From Chaetoderma sp. LZ-2023a (taxonomy: Eukaryota; Mollusca; Caudofoveata; Chaetodermatida; Chaetodermatidae): 64,000 nt of DNA. Under the pieces are notes generated by a model. It was not told the DNA's origin. It saw only the letters and a program-made list of their open reading frames with translations, and ran no database searches. Below are positions 62,281 to 64,000 of the stretch, one piece after another (position 1 is the first letter of the stretch; the number at the start of each line of letters is the position of its first letter). The position numbers were made by a program, and so were the translations under genes. The stretch lies in assembly GCA_034401795.1 (NCBI GenBank), contig CM067372.1:39232520-39296519 (forward strand), read 5' to 3'.

Positions 62281-64000
62281 ATTATTAGCTCACCTGGTCT
62301 GAAAGGCCAAGTGAGCTTATGCCATGGCGACTGTCCGTCCATCCATCAACTTTTTCTTTAAACAACTTCTACTCAAGAACCACTGGGCCGATTTCAATTA
62401 TATTTGGCAGGAAGCATCCCTAGGGCATAGAGATTCAAGTTTGTTCAAACGAAGCCGATCGGCCAAAATCCAAGATGGCCACCGGCCAAAATGGCCAATT
62501 TTTAGAAACACTTAAAAATCTTCTCCGAAACCACTGGAGGAATTGATTCAAAACTCATAACACATCATCTAGTGCAATGGTAGACCAGAGTTTGTTCAAG
62601 TCAACCTGATTGGACGATTTGCCTGGTGGCCATCTTGGATGACCTAGTTTTTCTGAAAACGACTTCTCCCGAACCGCTGAAGGGATAGACCTGAAATTTG
62701 GTAAATATGCTTAGGGACCAAGGTCCATTCAAGTTTGTTCAAGGGAAGTTTGTACGTTAAAAACATGGCCGCCATCAACCAATCAAAATTTAGCATTTGT
62801 TGGTCATATTGGCTTTTTTGTATTTGATGTTTTTTGATGGCGAAAAATGCTTTATATATGCTTATCAGTGGGGTGAATTCAAATATGCCACCTTCAAGCC
62901 TGTCGGATAAACGGTTTTCCTGCCATCTTTCTGTTTTCCCGCCATAGTCTCCCATAGTAAAGCAATGGGCCCATAGTAAAGCAATGGGGAATTCTTTAAA
63001 CGACTTCTTCTCAAGAACCACTAGGCCGATTTCAATTATATTTGGGAGGAAGCATTCATAGGGCATAGAGATCTAAGTTTGTTCAAACGAAGCAGATCAG
63101 TCAAAATCCAAGATGGCCGCCAGCCAAAATGGCTGATTTTTAGACACTTTAAAAAATCTTCTCCGAAACCGCAAGAGGAATTGATTCAATACTCATAACA
63201 TATCATCTATGGCAATGTTAGACCCAAGTTTATTCAAGCCAACCTTATTGGCCTATTTGCTTGGTGGCCATCTTGGATGACGTGGTTTTCCCGAAACAAC
63301 TTCTCCCGAACCACTGAAGGGATTGAGCTGAAATTTATTAAATATGCTTAGGGACCAAGGGCCATTCAAATTTGTTCAAAGGAATTTTGCATGTTAAAAA
63401 ACATGGCCGCCATCAACCAATCAAAATTTAGCATTTGTTGGTCATATTGGGTTTTTTTGTATTTGAAGTATTTTAATACCGAAAATTTCTCTATATATGC
63501 TTATCAGGGTGGCGAGTTCAAATATGTCACTTTTGAGACTGTTGGATAAACTGTTTGACTGCCATCTTGGTTTGCTTTCCTGCCATAGGCTCCCATAGTA
63601 AAGCAATGGGCCCATAGTAAAGCAATGGGGAATTCTTTAAACGACTTCTCAAGAACCACTGGGCTGATTTCAATTATATTTGGCAGAATGCAGCCTTAGG
63701 GCATAGAGGTCTAAGTTTGTTCAAACGAAGCTGATCAGCCAAAATCCAAGATGGCCACCAGCTAAACCAGCCAATTTTTAGAAATGTCTCTGAAACAGCT
63801 TGGGGGTTGATTCAAAACTCATGAAACAGCATCTAATGCAGAAGGAGAACCAATTTGTTCAAGACAACCTGATTGGTCCATTGGCTTGGCGGCCATCTTG
63901 GATGACCTAGTTTTCATGAAAACAACTTCATATCCAGAATCGCTGAACGGATTGGGCCGAAAATTGGGAGATATGATAAGGGACTACGGGCCGTTAAGTT
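62281..64000 (+). repeat. AGCTCACCTG interspersed repeat with 640-bp tandem units, runs off the window
   Basis: Starts TATTATTAGCTCACCTGGTC with AGGCCAAGTGAGCTTATG, a short inverted pair. Inside, CTCAAGAACCACTGGGCCGA recurs at about 62372, 63013 and 63650, and GGACCAAGG / CATGGCCGCCATCAACCAAT at a matching 640-bp spacing. Within each unit ACTTCTCCCGAACCGCTGAA and TCTTCTCCGAAACCACTGG are related sub-repeats. No coding capacity; small frames are chance. Confidence 0.75.

Overview
The window looks like non-coding, repeat-dominated DNA from an animal nuclear genome, most likely a marine invertebrate and possibly a mollusc. It is AT-rich, has no operons, and has no confidently intact host gene. 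It holds a Penelope-like retroelement (PLE), a SINE with a target-site duplication (TSD), dozens of short palindromic MITE-like elements, many minisatellites, and two copies of a repeat starting near TTATTAGCTCACCTGG that I associate with mollusc genomes. The taxon is inferred from repeat flavour only.

Family labels used here are mine. PAL-1: core TGTTGAATATTTTGAAAC, tail with TAGCTAGAGATGGGCGGGGC, outer end AATGGACCTTTCC. PAL-2: core palindrome with CCAGTCATTCCAGTGGTAAA, ends TTAACCCTTTAACACTCA, TTAA target. PAL-3: core GCTGAATATTTTGAAAAC, ends TTAACTGTCT..CTGCTG, TTAA target. PAL-4: ends TTAACCCTAGCACTCTGATG, TTAA target. PAL-5: core TTGAACATAATTGG, ends ACAGTACAGCTCAG. PAL-6: one element with arms of about 130 bp and a TTAA target.

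Layout. 1-9.3 kb: PAL copies, a (TA)n run and a G-rich tract. 9.5-11.4 kb: a decayed protein-coding gene of an uncharacterised multicopy invertebrate family. 11.7-13.7 kb: a 2-kb inverted-repeat-bounded element carrying 24 nearly perfect 41-bp repeats. 13.7-25 kb: mostly PAL insertions, several back to back on a shared TTAA. 25-28.7 kb: about 80 copies of a 45-bp minisatellite that appears to have grown out of a PAL-2 arm. 29-35.9 kb: more PAL copies, palindromes and a decayed AGCTCACCTG repeat. 35.9-45.3 kb: a TGGTGG-rich minisatellite invaded by PLE copies. 45.3-50 kb: minisatellites, including about 46 copies of a 20-bp unit derived from the PAL-1 tail. 50.2 kb: a SINE. 51-51.8 kb: an 845-bp palindrome. 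52-61 kb: minisatellites and PAL copies. 61.5-61.9 kb: a weak candidate terminal exon. 62.3 kb to the end: an AGCTCACCTG element with 640-bp internal repeats.

The main system is the minus-strand PLE at 39838-43392. ORF1 carries a complete SGNH-hydrolase motif set. It ends at a U UUA AAC slippery heptamer directly followed by its stop codon. A -1 slip enters the reverse transcriptase/GIY-YIG endonuclease frame, which opens at that heptamer and has no suitable AUG, so an ORF1-RT fusion by ribosomal frameshifting is predicted. The element is flanked by two copies of a 1,736-bp segment (38102-39837 and 43393-45128). That segment includes part of an older, catalytically mutated PLE copy plus minisatellite. 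Removing the element and one copy of the segment restores a continuous array, which is the signature of an unusually long target-site duplication.
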